Positions 40,661 to 53,700 of a stretch of DNA of 64,000 nucleotides are shown here, piece by piece (the stretch's first letter is position 1; every line of letters starts with the position of its first letter). The notes below the pieces were generated by a model, which had not been told where the DNA came from, did no database searches, and saw only the letters and a list, made by a program, of their open reading frames with translations. Both the position numbers and the translations under genes were made by a program. This DNA comes from Elysia crispata (Eukaryota > Mollusca > Gastropoda > Plakobranchidae), in NCBI GenBank assembly GCA_033675545.1, contig JAWDGP010005685.1, positions 227,501-291,500 of the forward strand, in the 5' to 3' direction.

Positions 40661-41982
40661 TCTGATTATGAAAACCAAGCATTACACAAATATATTCAAA
40701 AAAATATCTCCAACCTTTTTTTAAAAATAAATTTATACCTTTCTCTATAATGTTGAACAATTTTGAGACAAAGAGAGACAAAATAAATTTCCAGGTCTAA
40801 TGTAACGCTTTATGGTTGACCTCCTGAGAATCGCTCAAATATTTAAAGTTTGGTTGGCTTTTATTACATACGGATTAGATAAGAGTTAGCATATGTGCCA
40901 TACCGTAATGGTGAGCTATAAAAGTGGCAAACTGGAAAAAAAGTTAAGGCGTGGTTGCAGTTATTTGGATTAATTCATTCTCTTTAGTAGAAAGCCTATA
41001 GATTTATGTCTTTTCCCCCTTATTTTGACTGCCCAAGAGTGTGCGTATGTTTGTGAATAAAATTAACTCAATCTCACCTATATCGCTGGCCGTCGCATGT
41101 ATCGACCACTTTATTGACTAATTTAGTATTTATATTGCCCGTCAGTGGTGGTGGAGACAGCCTGAAGTGAAGGAGAAGCCTTAGAAAATTATTTTACTGT
41201 CATAAAACCTTGTTTCATCAAAAATTCAAGATTCCTTTTTTTTTTTTACAGTTTATTTTATAATTTTATCTTGTTGTCTTTCATTGTATTTGTAATATAT
41301 ATTTTTTAAATGAATAGATCTCTTCTTTGAATGGAGTTATGTCCCTCCTCTCAGTTAGGGTTAGGGCTTTACCTGAGCTGGGGTTCCTTAAGTGGGGTCG
41401 AGTTAAAATTTCTTCAATAAATGTCTTAACTATTTTAAGACCTTTATAACATATAATTTATAGTTGTTCACAGAGGTGTTCTCCTACTTGCCCATTTTCG
41501 TCCTGTGCCATTTTCTCTTTCTTCCACACTCTGTTATAGCTTTTGACTATGAACTTTGAAGTCGTTTATTTGCCTTTCTCTGCATTTTTTTGCTCTAGTT
41601 TATGTCAGCAAGTCTAGATCTCTAAATCTTTTTTTTTTTATCCAATCTTTCCTTCACATTCTCTTTTTCTCTTAATCAGGTATAGATATATTTGGATATG
41701 TTTAGTCTTAGGTTCTATTCCTAGATTACATATTGCTTGCATCACAGCCATTTGCTTTTAACAGATTTTTCTTTCTAAACAAAAATCATCAGATGAATTC
41801 ATTAATACTTAATTAATTCTTTTTTACTCCATTGGCCATACAATATATTTATAAGACATTTTTCTGCCATTTAGTGCAGAATCCAATATTATCCTATCTT
41901 ATTTTGAGATTCTCTGAACACCTGCCAGAAATGCAAAACTAGATGCTTCACCATGATGAAAAGAAATTGGTACCCAGAACTC

Positions 41983-42881
41983 ATATCGTTATCTACGACG
42001 TATTCAAAACATTTCTAACGACATCGTTAACTAAGTCACATTCAAAACATTTTCTAACGATAGCGTTAAAAATAATGTCCGAGATAATTAATTTATCATT
42101 TTGGCGTATTTTGCAAAAAATTGTCACTTTTCACCCGCAAGTTAAGGCTGTTGCCTTGTTTACATTTCATATCAGGCTTGACAACGATGTTTAATGTATA
42201 GAAAAAAATGTTTGGAACATTATGTAGATTAATGGTTCTTGTTCTAGCTGCAACCCAAGGATGAAACTGTTGTTTAAAAAAAATATACAGTCTTTGCTTT
42301 AACATAGTGTCCCTCATCTGATCTAACATAGAGCTAGATCTAGATTTAAATCTAAGCTTATTTAGACCTACAATCATAACAATGCCTACAGTTAATCTGT
42401 GGCCGTATTCAAAACATTTTGGGGTTAACACACACGTAAAATTAAAGACCTGTCTTGAAAACGATATCGTTATCTACGACGTATTCAAAAGATTTCTAAT
42501 GACATCGTTAACTAAGTCGCATTCAAAGCATTTTCTAACGATAGCGTTAAAAATAATGTCCGAGATAATTAATTTATAATTTACTTTTGGCGTGTTTTGC
42601 AAAAAATTATCACTTTTCACCCGGAAGTTAAAGCTGTTGCCTTGTTTACATTTCATATCGGGCTTGACAACGATGTTTAATGTATAGAAAAAACTGTTTG
42701 GAACATTATGAAGATTAATGGTTCTTGTTCTAGCTGCAACCCAAGGATGAAACTTGTTTAAAAAAAAATATCGTCTTTGCTTTAACATAGTGTCCCTCAT
42801 CTGATCTAACAAAGAGCTAGATCTAGATTTAAATCTAAGCTTCTTTAGAGCTACAATCATAACAATGCCTACAGTTAATCT
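41983..42881 (+). repeat. 481-bp direct repeat (two copies) with palindromic motifs
   Basis: 41983-42400 and 42464-42881 are collinear copies with few differences. Near each start lie paired words attcaaaacattt followed by imperfect palindromes (taacgacatcgtta, taacgatagcgtta). The joint near 42405 holds another gccgtattcaaaacatttt. This is typical of a mollusc-type MITE with subterminal repeats, duplicated in tandem; the MITE assignment is inference. Confidence 0.75.
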
Positions 42882-43258
42882 AGACTTTTGAAACTCAATG
42901 CAATGCATTGTAAGATGTTGTGGAACAATAATTGCTGTTCAGAATCGGTATTTATTTACTATTACTCCCGCCCGGTAACCTTTGTCAAATTATATGTTTT
43001 CTTAAAGATTTTTGCATGCTGAACAAGAATTTCTTAATAAAAATCACCGCAAACCAATATTGAGTGAGTTGTGATTGTTTTTTCATGAATATTTCTTCAT
43101 GTTTGGCGTAGTAATACAGTTATTTTCGTTTCTCTTTCTGTGTTTACATGCGCATTTTGTTCCCGGACAGTAAGTCACGTGACCGATTTTTAAAAAGTTC
43201 AAAAACCCGGGGAGTTTGAAATACACTCCCGCATTTCACTTTCGTTCAAGACTCCGTG

Positions 43259-43570
43259 ATGGCTGGATGTGCTGGATGCGATGTCTCATACTTCAGTGCT
43301 ATCGCTAAGTTTTTTAAAAGACCACGATGTTTTACCGACTGTTGTGAACTGTCCGCATTGTGGTGGTTTGTGCACAATCAGGGAAAGTGATAGACTTTGG
43401 AGGTGCAGGGTCGCTTTTCCTGTCCCCATTCAAAGGACAGTCGTCTTCACGCCTTCTTCACTCGTGCTGCCATTCTCTATCCGCCCCAGTCGAATAACGC
43501 TCGAGCTATTCCAGAGGATATAGTATCAAGTGACAGTAGTAGTGATTGTTCCCTGTCCGACAGCGACTAA
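43259..43570 (+). pseudogene. Zinc-ribbon remnant, ISXO2-like transposase N-terminus?
   Basis: The + strand encodes SFLKDHDVLPTVVNCPHCGGLCTIRESDRLWRC. This zinc ribbon and its FLxxxxVLP lead-in resemble the N-terminus of ISXO2/IS1595-like transposase proteins found in many invertebrates. After WRC the likeness continues only in another frame (FSCPHSKDSRLHAFFTRAA), which runs to an acidic end SSDSSSDCSLSDSD and a stop at 43570. The region is unusually CpG-rich for this window. It could instead be the first exon of a small host gene; no catalytic domain is present. Confidence 0.4.
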
Positions 43571-43746
43571 GGTAAGACCGGGGCATAGATAATTTTTTTT
43601 ATTTTAATAAGGGGGACAGGGGTTATAGCATAGGCGTACATTCCTAATTTCGTGAGTAAAAAGGGGGGGGGTACCCCCTGATTTATATTTATTTTACTGT
43701 CTTTTTTAATTTTTATAAATCGGGAGAATCTAAAAACACTTATTCT

Positions 43747-43910
43747 CCGCCGACTTGGATTTTCTCGGACGATTCCGTCTTGTTTCGGGGAGTTGTTTCT
43801 GTGACGTCACGTGACCTAGATTTAGGTCATATGACCTAAGTCACATGACATCACGGGAACTACTTTCCCCGAAACATGACGGAATCGTCCGAAAAAATCC
43901 AAGATGGCGG
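43747..43910. repeat. 164-bp foldback (inverted repeat)
   Basis: The outer arms (about 43747-43790 and 43867-43910) are near-perfect reverse complements (ttggatttt, cggacgattccgtc, gtttcgggg). The inner part is also palindromic (tgacgtcacgtgacc against its mate, around the central aggtcatatgacct). It carries a perfect CRE (tgacgtca) and an E-box (cacgtg). Likely a foldback MITE. Confidence 0.85.
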
Positions 43911-46213
43911 ACTCGGAGGCAGGACGGGAGTAATGGTAAATTTTTACCTCAGGATCGAGTTCAAGAGTAAAAGTTTAGTTAACTAAATTCCCAGCATGCT
44001 ATCTCTCATTCGATTTATATAAGGGTTATGCCTAGATCTAGATCTAGATCCAGGCGTTAAAGCAAACCTGCGTCTGTACCTAAATCTAGATCTAAATTAC
44101 AATTTATTAAGGTAAAGTAAGAGGCCTATGCATAATTTACTCTTTGACCGAGTCTAAATAACCTAAAAGATCACATAGACTACGTTATTTGTTCAATTTC
44201 ATATGAGTAAAATGTTTCCAATCATTATAGCCCACGCCAAGTTTTTTTTCAAGATTTAGATGGGAAAAGCCCTTCCTTAATGTCCATTGGTAGTAATGCT
44301 ACTGCAAATGGTTATACAGTGTATATATTACTTATAAAAGTGTAAAAAACAAAATAAGAATTGGACTTGTAGCAATACTTTCTCTTAATGCAGCTAACAT
44401 TAGGATGAATTTGAAGCATAAACATCCCTTGGTTTGACTAACTTCTTAAGTATATTATAGCTCTTTTCCTGGTTACTCTCATTTTCCAATTTATTTAGAA
44501 AAGTCTTTACAGATTATGATTATAAATGAAAAGCATAGGTGAAAACATTCTACTATTTCTAGGTATAAAATACCCTCTCTGATGGGCATAACAAACTCAT
44601 TATTTTATTTGAAATTTTTACATTTACTCTTTTAACAACTATTCACAAAAATTAATGATGTAAAATGTGTGTTCTACGCCTGGTTTGTATTAAAAAAATA
44701 AAATAGCTCAATTGAGATGAAATTAAATAATACTGAAATAATACAGTAACACATAAAAGAGCTTGCAATGGATCTCCTTTCATTTAATCCAACTTTTTTT
44801 AACAGCAACTAGGTATAAATACATTTTTAAGACTGTGGTTTCCCCCCCCCCTCCCCCCACTTTTGCTATCCATAAATCAATACTTTGAGAAATCAATTTT
44901 AAAACTTGATCAATTTTTCAAAAAGTGCAACATTATTCACATATTTTCAATCTCTGTGCATTTAAAAATATATAAATCTTTTTGTTCTTTTTGTAGAGGA
45001 GTATATTATTTGAAATGTTTAGTGGCCAGCTTGTCAAGCTGAAGGAACAATAAACACAATCTTTTTAAAACTGGATAGAAAGAAGTTATTTATGAGCAAG
45101 TCTTTGAACAGAAACTTTTAGCCATTACTAAATGGCTTCTCTTTCTCTTACATGTATTGTTAGTTTATATATATATTTGTTTTTTATAATCTGAATAAAA
45201 AAAATCAGCACCATATCATTTGAGATCAGCATGTGCAATTTCAGCAATATTCAGTTTCTATCACAGTTTTGATTTGCTTAATTCAATGTCTTTTTGAAAT
45301 TAAAAATATCACTGCTCACTTGAGTAAATTTTTTTGAGGATAATTAATCATTTAAATAATTCAAGACAATAAATTTTGCACTTCTGCAAAATGATATTCG
45401 CTTATAATATACATATAGTCTACATGTAGTGGGTAAATCTTGCAAATTACTTTTCAATTTAGAATATTGGAATGGAAAAGTTCATTTTTACTGCATGAAA
45501 TTTATTGATAAGTATGTTGAGCTGCCTGTTTTCAGTCTCTGTAACTTGTTGAAGGTACTGGAGGAAAAAAATAAGATCTCCACTCTTTATTTATTGAAAA
45601 CTGCAGATTGAAAAAGTTGAATAACATAACAAAGTGATGCATTTCAAAAGAAAAGTAATACTTTTGTGTTTCTTGGTAAATAAACATTATGGTTACCTAA
45701 ATTTCACCAAGAAAAAAGAGATTGACTCTACATGTACCATTTGCAAAGTCCAATATTGAAATCGCTTTGTTTCGAGAGATTTCATTTTCTAAAATCATTT
45801 GGGTTTTTTTTTTTGAATAAGCAATAATCTTAAATACCCTGGTGAATAAAGAATGAAATATTTTTTTTAAATAATGGCTTCCATTGGGCTTGATTAAAAA
45901 AAATGTCCTAATTCTAAAAGAAAGCCTAAGGCAAAATCTCATGAGTTCAATAATGATTGATGATCAAGTTCATTTAATTTTAAAAAAATCAGTTTACCAA
46001 AGTATAAGAGAGCAATATATACATGTGTGTATGATTACATCTGACTATAATTATTTTTTGAATCTCTTTTTTTTTTTTAATTCAATTCTTTGTGCTCACT
46101 TTTTATTATAATGCATAAATTTAGAAGTTATGGGTATTTGGGGATAATATTTTTATTTTCTATGAAGCTGGACTTATCAGGTTTAAAAAAACATTTTTTT
46201 TAAAGTAAGAGCA

Positions 46214-46216
<3 letters not shown>
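43911..46216. other. No gene seen
   Basis: Contains a CTAGATCT cluster at 44034-44052 and a C-run near 44841; otherwise AT-rich spacer. Confidence 0.5.

Positions 46217-46291
<75 letters not shown>
46217..46291. repeat. AAT array
   Basis: Pure (AAT)n. Confidence 0.95.
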
Positions 46292-48569
46292 TATAATGAT
46301 GTTAATGAGATTTAAAAAAGAAACAAACAGAGAAAATAAAAAAAATATAATCTCAAGAACTGTGGAACTCATGCATTTTGAAATCAACAGTTGACAACGA
46401 ACTACAATGGACACTTCATAATTTAAATTGTATGGGAATGAATCATATCAAAACTTCGAATAAAGAGGATTCCATTTACAAAAAAGTGCATATCTGAACC
46501 TATGACTCATTGAATGAGTATGTTCTATGTCTGCAACGAGCAACTCTCCCTTTCCCCTGTTCCATGTTGCTACATGTACTGTACCCACCTGTGTACCAGT
46601 ATCACCATAAGTGTTTATACATGTACTGGCGCTTCTTTCTCAGTGTGTCAGCTCCCTCCTACTCTTCGGGAGGTGATTAGCATTGCTTGCAGCTTCAGAG
46701 ACACACATTGAGGTTTCCACTGTAATTTATAGCAGGCCCTTATCAAACATTCCCAGCTCAAACAATATTTATTCCTGTGACTTGTAAAACTACTGTTAGG
46801 GCTACCCTTTACACCGAAAGGTTTGCTCAGTTCTTTATCCTACTTTGAACTTTGTTAAATTAGTCTGCTATCTGCATTCATTGCGCAGCAGATCGCTATT
46901 TGCCATAAAATTTGCCTAAATTGGTGAATTTTACCACAAATTTTGCTATAATTTGCCTGAAATACATGCATGATAGAGTGAAAAAAACCATAAGAATATA
47001 TTTTATTTAACATATGGGTTTCATCAGCATTGAAAAAGTATGTGATCCATTGTCACAAGTCGACCAAAATTTACCTCCATGATGTACACTGTTGCAATAA
47101 GGCATGTCCTTTTTACACATATGTTTGAGCAGTTTTGTTATCTTTCTTAGCAAAATGAGACATGATTTAGCAAAAGTTTTAAAATTTTGAAACAAAGATC
47201 ATAGATAGTGGACACTAACAATATTTCTTGAGCTGGTTCCACGGAAAAATGCAGGGAAGGTTTTCAAATGAAGCAAAAGTTGCACTAGTGATAAAAAAAA
47301 TGTTCCTTAAAAAAGACATCCTAAAGGCTCTACTACACCACTACCAGCTTTTTCTTAAGGCCATTTATTTTCTCAAAATTTTTTCCTGCAGTTATTTTTC
47401 AAAATGTATTGCCTTGATCATTAATAATTACAAATCTGTCTTGCGAAAGCTTGTTTGGACAATGACATGGAAATTTTTAAAAATCTACTTTCAAGTTTCT
47501 TATTGACCAAGGTAATATAGAATTAAGGCTATGAGACTCAAATGAAATTTTGCAAAAGATCTGACATCATGATGGGAAAAAAGTGACTTTGCTATACATG
47601 TTTTTTTAAATGGGCACCAAAATGCTTGCCAGGATTTGTATCAATAATATTGTCTCTCAGAACAGAATTTTAGAACCATATTTTACTTGGTTGCATTATC
47701 CTCTCTAAGATGGTCAGCACTATTCAAAAAGAGAAAGAGAGGAGAAAAATATAGATAAAGAGAATGAGAGAAAGAAGCAGAAGGGGAGAGATAGAAAGAA
47801 AGGATTGATTTAGAGAGCTGGTTAAGAAGAAAGGATCATTGCATCATACAGACACGTTAAGTTTATTTGTATAAGAAAACAAAAAATAAACACTTAAAAA
47901 CAACATTAAGACTAAGAGGTTTAGTTTCTTCTTCATGAATAATTGAACTAAACTAGACATCCACAGTTTAATCTTTTTATTGAAAAAGAGTGTAAGGCTT
48001 AAGATTATACAGTAAAACACGATTAGATCGAAAGCACATCTCTTGAACTCATCCGCTATTCCCTCCGCAAAAATTCTTCCATCACATTCACAGATCTTAA
48101 GTTTCGATCAAGTGCTCTATACAGCTGTTGCTTTTATTAAAAAAAATCGCTCTCACAGCGTAAAAACAATTTGTTGACAGGCGGCCTCCCCTTTGATCCC
48201 TAGAGGTACCTGTCTTCAATCGGCTCTTTGAAATACTACGAAAAGGGAAAATTGGGTATCCCCCAAATGCTTAGAATTGTAGGCAAGTAGTCAAGAAAAC
48301 ACGGAGCCTCTATACGTTGTTAATGTACATGTACTTCAAAATATTCCCAAAAGCTGTGCGAAATGTAAATCCAGGGCCTGGGTGCTATAAATAGAGTTGT
48401 TCGAACATAGCTTCCTCCAACATGTAAAAATTCCCCAATGAATTCAATGAATGTGTGATTCACTGCTCTGTACTCATTTTGATTATCTATATCTGAAGTT
48501 TTTGTTCCTAAACTTCAAACACATCATAAATTATAATTAAAACTATTCAAATTTTCCAGGATTACAATA
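46292..48569. other. No gene seen
   Basis: AT-rich spacer with a purine-rich patch at 47728-47800. Confidence 0.5.
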
Positions 48570-48985
48570 AAAAAATTTTTTTCTTTTTTACATTTGACAT
48601 AAATTTAAAAGCAAACATCAGCAGCACTTAGAGGTTAAACTCATAAGCTTCAGACGCACAGACACATATACACACATAGAGCAAACGTAAAAAAGATAAA
48701 TATATAAAAATAAAAAAAAATAAGCAACTATTTTCTACAAGACAAAAAAAATTGTTTTGCAACTAATTAAAAACTTCATGATCCAGTTCGTTTATCACAA
48801 AATTAAAGTTTTCAAGTAATAAAAAAATTCAAGGAAATAAAACGAAAAATGCTTTTTTTTACATAAATTCAAAGCAAACTTAAGCAGCACTTGAATATTA
48901 AATTCATTAGCTTCAAACACACATCCATACACAAAGCCTAAACCACATAAAAAAATACAGCAATAATAAAAATAAAAAAAGTGAT
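48570..48985 (+). repeat. Diverged ~255-bp tandem pair
   Basis: 48590-48720 and 48845-48980 share, in order, tttttttacat, aaa.gcaaac, agcagcactt, taaa.tca.tagcttca.ac and cacacata/acatccata-type words, ending in A-rich DNA. Non-coding. Confidence 0.6.
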
Positions 48986-50140
48986 GATCCAATCTGTTTC
49001 AAGTGGGAATATGTACAAAATTAGTTCCATCCTTTTTTTTTTGGTTCAAATAACACGAATTAACAGGTAAAAACAGAGTTTAAAATAATGTAAAATAAGA
49101 TCAACAGTATGTATTGTTAAGGACACCTTTCTAGTGCAATGTTTGTTTTAACTTTTAAATATGAAACAAATTATCTGACCAAAAAATGTATGCAGTAATG
49201 GAGTATCAGCAGCCCATGAGGATAAAATAATTAAATTACAATTAGCATTTAAATTTTCAGCACTACAACAAAACACAAATAAAAAGGCAACAAAGAAAGA
49301 AAAATTATTAGTGTTGCAAGTTATTACAAATGGAACTTTTTTAAAAAAAAATTAAAAAACAATTACAAAAAAGATATTTTCATTTGGAAGGAACTTTTAC
49401 TGACTTTCTCTGGTGCAATTAGTGTTTTTTCAATAAAATAAACATATAAAAATTACACATTTAGACTAATTCTTTTTTTTTTTAACTTGCTGTTTTATGG
49501 GGATTTACTGTATAACCGATTAACTATTAAGTATAGCTGAGCCTATACCTTTTTTTTCGTATCCTCTGATGATTCAAAATTAAAATTGAGAACTGCAAAG
49601 GATAGAACAGAATTTATAATAAGAAAAGCATAATATCAATAGCTTGTCTTTAACACTAAAGAAGGCACAAAGAGCATTTTTAACCTTATATGACAATTAT
49701 TTTGGCCACACTCTCGCTCAATGGCTCTCAAAAATCGCAGTGAGGAGTGAAGAACATACATCAAGAAAAAAACCCACTTTTTGTCACTTAAATTTGATTT
49801 TGCATTTTTCATAATGACCATTTTCTGATTACATCTACAATAAATATGCTTATAGATGAGTAAAATACAATTTTGTAATTTATGAGTAAACATGTTGTTC
49901 CAACTGAAAAATGCTCAACAACAATTTTTACCCTGAAGAGAAAAGGAAGGTTTTATATATTTTAAATAAAAATCTTTCAGCTTTAAAAAAAAAAAGAAAA
50001 AACAAACAAACCTGAATTCAAACATTTTTCTTGGAGAATTTTCAATCATTTTAAAATCTTAACAGATTCTAAGATAGTTTTGTTTCCTTTTGATGACCAC
50101 AGCAACTCATAAAGAGCTTGTTTGATTCCAACACATAGAT

Positions 50141-50725
50141 TCACTCTTCTTCCAAAATGGCCTCTAATTTGGAAGCAAGCTTTTCCAATTGCCTTGCATT
50201 TAGCCTTTTAGTTGCTTCAAAACTCCAGCATTTGTCAAGCATACTCTGAAGATATTTATCTAATTTAAGCCCTGGCGGAACAGATGGCTTGATGCCCAAT
50301 TCTCCGACTTGTTTCACTAGTTGAGCCATGGTTAAATTCTCAAATGCGATTTGCTCCACTGCAAGCTCCATAATTATCAGACCCATTGAGTAGATATCTG
50401 TTTTGAGCATTTCACTTGTTTCAAGCATCTCTCCACGAATCACCTCAGGAGCAGCAGAGCGCAAAGTGGCCCCTATTGGAAGCTTTTTTTCTCTTACAGA
50501 GGACTGGCTGGTTTCAGTGTCTGCCTTCAGCTCACTTAGTCCAAAATCGGAAAGTTTTGCTACTGTTGGCAGGTCTTTGTCAAAGTTGCGTGTGTCTGGT
50601 ACGTTGATGAGAAGCACATTCTGACTTTTTAGATCTCCATGCACAAGTGGAATTCTGTGAAGGTAATCTAAACCAGACGTAATATCTTGTATGATATCCA
50701 ACTTGTGGATCAGCAGGAAGTTCAC
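50141..50725 (-). CDS. Kinase gene, C-lobe and stop
   Basis: 585 nt after tttttcag. It encodes HGDLKSQNVLL, DFGLSEL, APEVI, DIYSMGLIIMEL and MLDKCWSFEATKRL, and ends EEE stop. The kinase domain finishes the protein. Confidence 0.9.
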   Translation of the reverse strand: MNFLLIHKLDIIQDITSGLDYLHRIPLVHGDLKSQNVLLINVPDTRNFDKDLPTVAKLSDFGLSELKADTETSQSSVREKKLPIGATLRSAAPEVIRGEMLETSEMLKTDIYSMGLIIMELAVEQIAFENLTMAQLVKQVGELGIKPSVPPGLKLDKYLQSMLDKCWSFEATKRLNARQLEKLASKLEAILEEE

Positions 50726-53700
50726 CTGAAAAAAAAATATAAGGGAATAAGAGGGAATGACAAAGAATTTTGGGATATATGAATATTGTTAAAGACTTTT
50801 TCTGTGAGAAATATGTAAATGCAATAAAAACAATCGCTGTTATTGCAACATCATATGTCAGAGCTTATTTTCATTTATCAGTAACTTTTTTCAACCAAAG
50901 GCTAGCACCAAAATAAAATCCCAAACCTTCTATAATCCTACCTAAATAAGGATGAAGGAAAAAAGAGACCAGAAAACAAAGAAAACTACAAATGAGTGTG
51001 CTGCAATCTACATTATTTTTGGAAGCAAATTATAATTTTAAGTCTTAAAAGATTTGAGGTTAAAAATAATTACTACGTTGAAAAAAATAGTAGAAGTTTT
51101 TAGTTTCATGTACAAAAATAAAGTAGTTAAAACTGTTGAAACTTTAAAGAGAGACAAATCATCTTATTTGATAAGTGTGACTCCAAATACAGCCAATCAC
51201 AAAACAATGGGAAGAGTTGTTTAAACTCAATATGTATAAAGATAACACACCATTTGCTATAATTATGTTGTGCTGAAAATTGAAAAAAAAAAGGATTTAT
51301 TAATGTTAATAGCAAGCATAACTCATAGAACTTACCCTGTCTTTTATGCATACTTCAGTTTTTTTTTTCCATTACATTTCCCCACGTTACTCTAATAATT
51401 CTATCACCTTACTCTCTGTCCCCTGTTGAAAGCCTGAGGACATGATCTTTAACAAACTAATTTAAACTTCATCTCCTCTCAACCAATTGCTTAAAAATTT
51501 TTTAATAAAAGATTATCAGGGGACTACTGATTTCTAAAATGTCCAAAATGGCATTAGCGAGTAACATGTTTCAACCCCTAAGTTTAAATTTTTAAATATC
51601 ATAGAGGGCATATAAAGTCAAAGAACGCTACTGTAAAAAACGTTCTTTATTTCCTGGATAAAATGATGTTTTGCATTCATTAAGCAGGGGCATTTCACAT
51701 TCAGCACTAGATATAAAAAAATTGGCCTTCTAATTATTCATGAGGATTGATCTCATGTGAGCTTTCTGAATTAATAAGTAGATAGGGAAGAATGTGCGTA
51801 TCAAGAAAAAATGATGGCAATGAAAATGTCAAGTTTTTGGGTTTTGTTAAAGACGAATCCAATCATATAATAACAATAAACCTAACATGTGTACAATTTT
51901 TTTCTTACTTTTTTTAAAAACAGTTTTAGGGCTCATCTTAAAAGACCACATATTGCCTGAAAAGAGTTGACAAAATTTCATAGTGCTGTTAACATTTAGG
52001 GAACAAAATGTTTTTGCATTAACAATGATACACATTTTATTTCTAAAAAAGCATCATGCTCAATGCTTGTACTATGTGTAGACTAATGGAGGGCAGGGGG
52101 CTTGCAAATTAACCTTATGCCTGAACTATGCACTTGGGTCTTCTCAAAATTCAATTTTCTCCAGACCTTTAAATGCAGACTAAATCAGGTATTTTTGCAA
52201 ATTATTTCACCATTCAAAATCAATATGATTATTAAAAAATGAAAGATAGACAAACCTCATTGATATGGAGAGACTCCCAAAGACTTGCATCCATATATTC
52301 CATTACAATTGCCAATTTGGGTCGCTCCAAACATGGTCCATAAAATTGAACGATGTTGGCATGGTCCAACTTGCTATGATTAATTATTTCCTTCTCAAAT
52401 AATTCCAAGCGCTTTTTGGACAGGTTTGTTTGATTTAAGATCTTCACTGCCAATGCGACACCTTCATATTCTGCAAGGTAAACTTCCCCAAATCCACCAT
52501 GTCCAATTTTATCAAGCAGATTCAAATCTTTGAGCTTAATAGGTTTGCCTTGCATCAGGTTTGCCTTGCCTTTGCTGGTGTCATTTGATAGAGTACAAGA
52601 TTGGATGGGTTTGCTGTTCAATTCCGTCCACAGATCTTCCTGCTCTGCTCGATTTAGAGTTTCTCGTACATGATTGTAATTATCAATAGCCTCCTCATCC
52701 CATTCTCTATCACTGGAGCCATAATTAGACAAGATTTCAGAGCCAATAAATCCACTGTCCTCACCAAGATCAAGTGTCTTTTGAGTATGTTCCTAGATTA
52801 AAAAGATGATAAAGGTATTTATACGCATACGCTTGCATCAATAAAATATAAAATCGCACACAGAATGAGAAAAAAAAAGCTGTAAATGGAAAAATAATTG
52901 ACAATTCATATCATAAAAGTCCAGTACTCAAAATAACATGGACTACTAGGTTGAATCGTTATTACATAATATATCCATCATTGGTCTCCCATATATTCAG
53001 ACACTAAAACATAAGCTGAAGATCTTTAGAAATAAAGTTTTATCACATGAACAGTTCATAATTTAATATATTATATATAAAAAACATGTATAATAAAAAA
53101 AAAACAAAAAAAAAAACCAATAACAATAAAAAACCCAAACTGTGTGATGGCTGCCTGGCTAGGTCCAGATATAGTTGGCCATAAGCACATCGCTTCACTG
53201 ACTATTTCCCCCCCCCCTTAAAAGGGAGGCACCTAACTCTTGTTATTAACAAAGTTGGCATATTTTATTTCCATAATAATTTATAGGGCCCCCCCCCAAA
53301 AAAAAAAAAATATATGCATTTGAAATAATCTCGTTCTAGGGGTTCTTGCTATTCCCCAACTACTATTTTATGGGTTCAACTGTACTTGACATTGTTACAG
53401 GGGTGGTCTCTATTGAGGGGATCTTATTTGATAGATTTGACTGATATGATACACAATAATGCAAAATATTCTTAATTATGTTCATATGCACCTTATTTTC
53501 AAGCCAGTTGCGAATTTGTGCCAGCTGACTCTTTGTTACCACTTCACTTCCCATAGGCAGGCCAACACGATTCAAGTGACGGTTGACTGGATTATCAGCA
53601 TACACACTATCACCCCGCCTTATAGGTTTGGATCCCAGAGGTAACCCTACTCTCTTGTGCTTCCGATTGAAAGGGTTGTCCGTATACACCTTTCCCTCAA

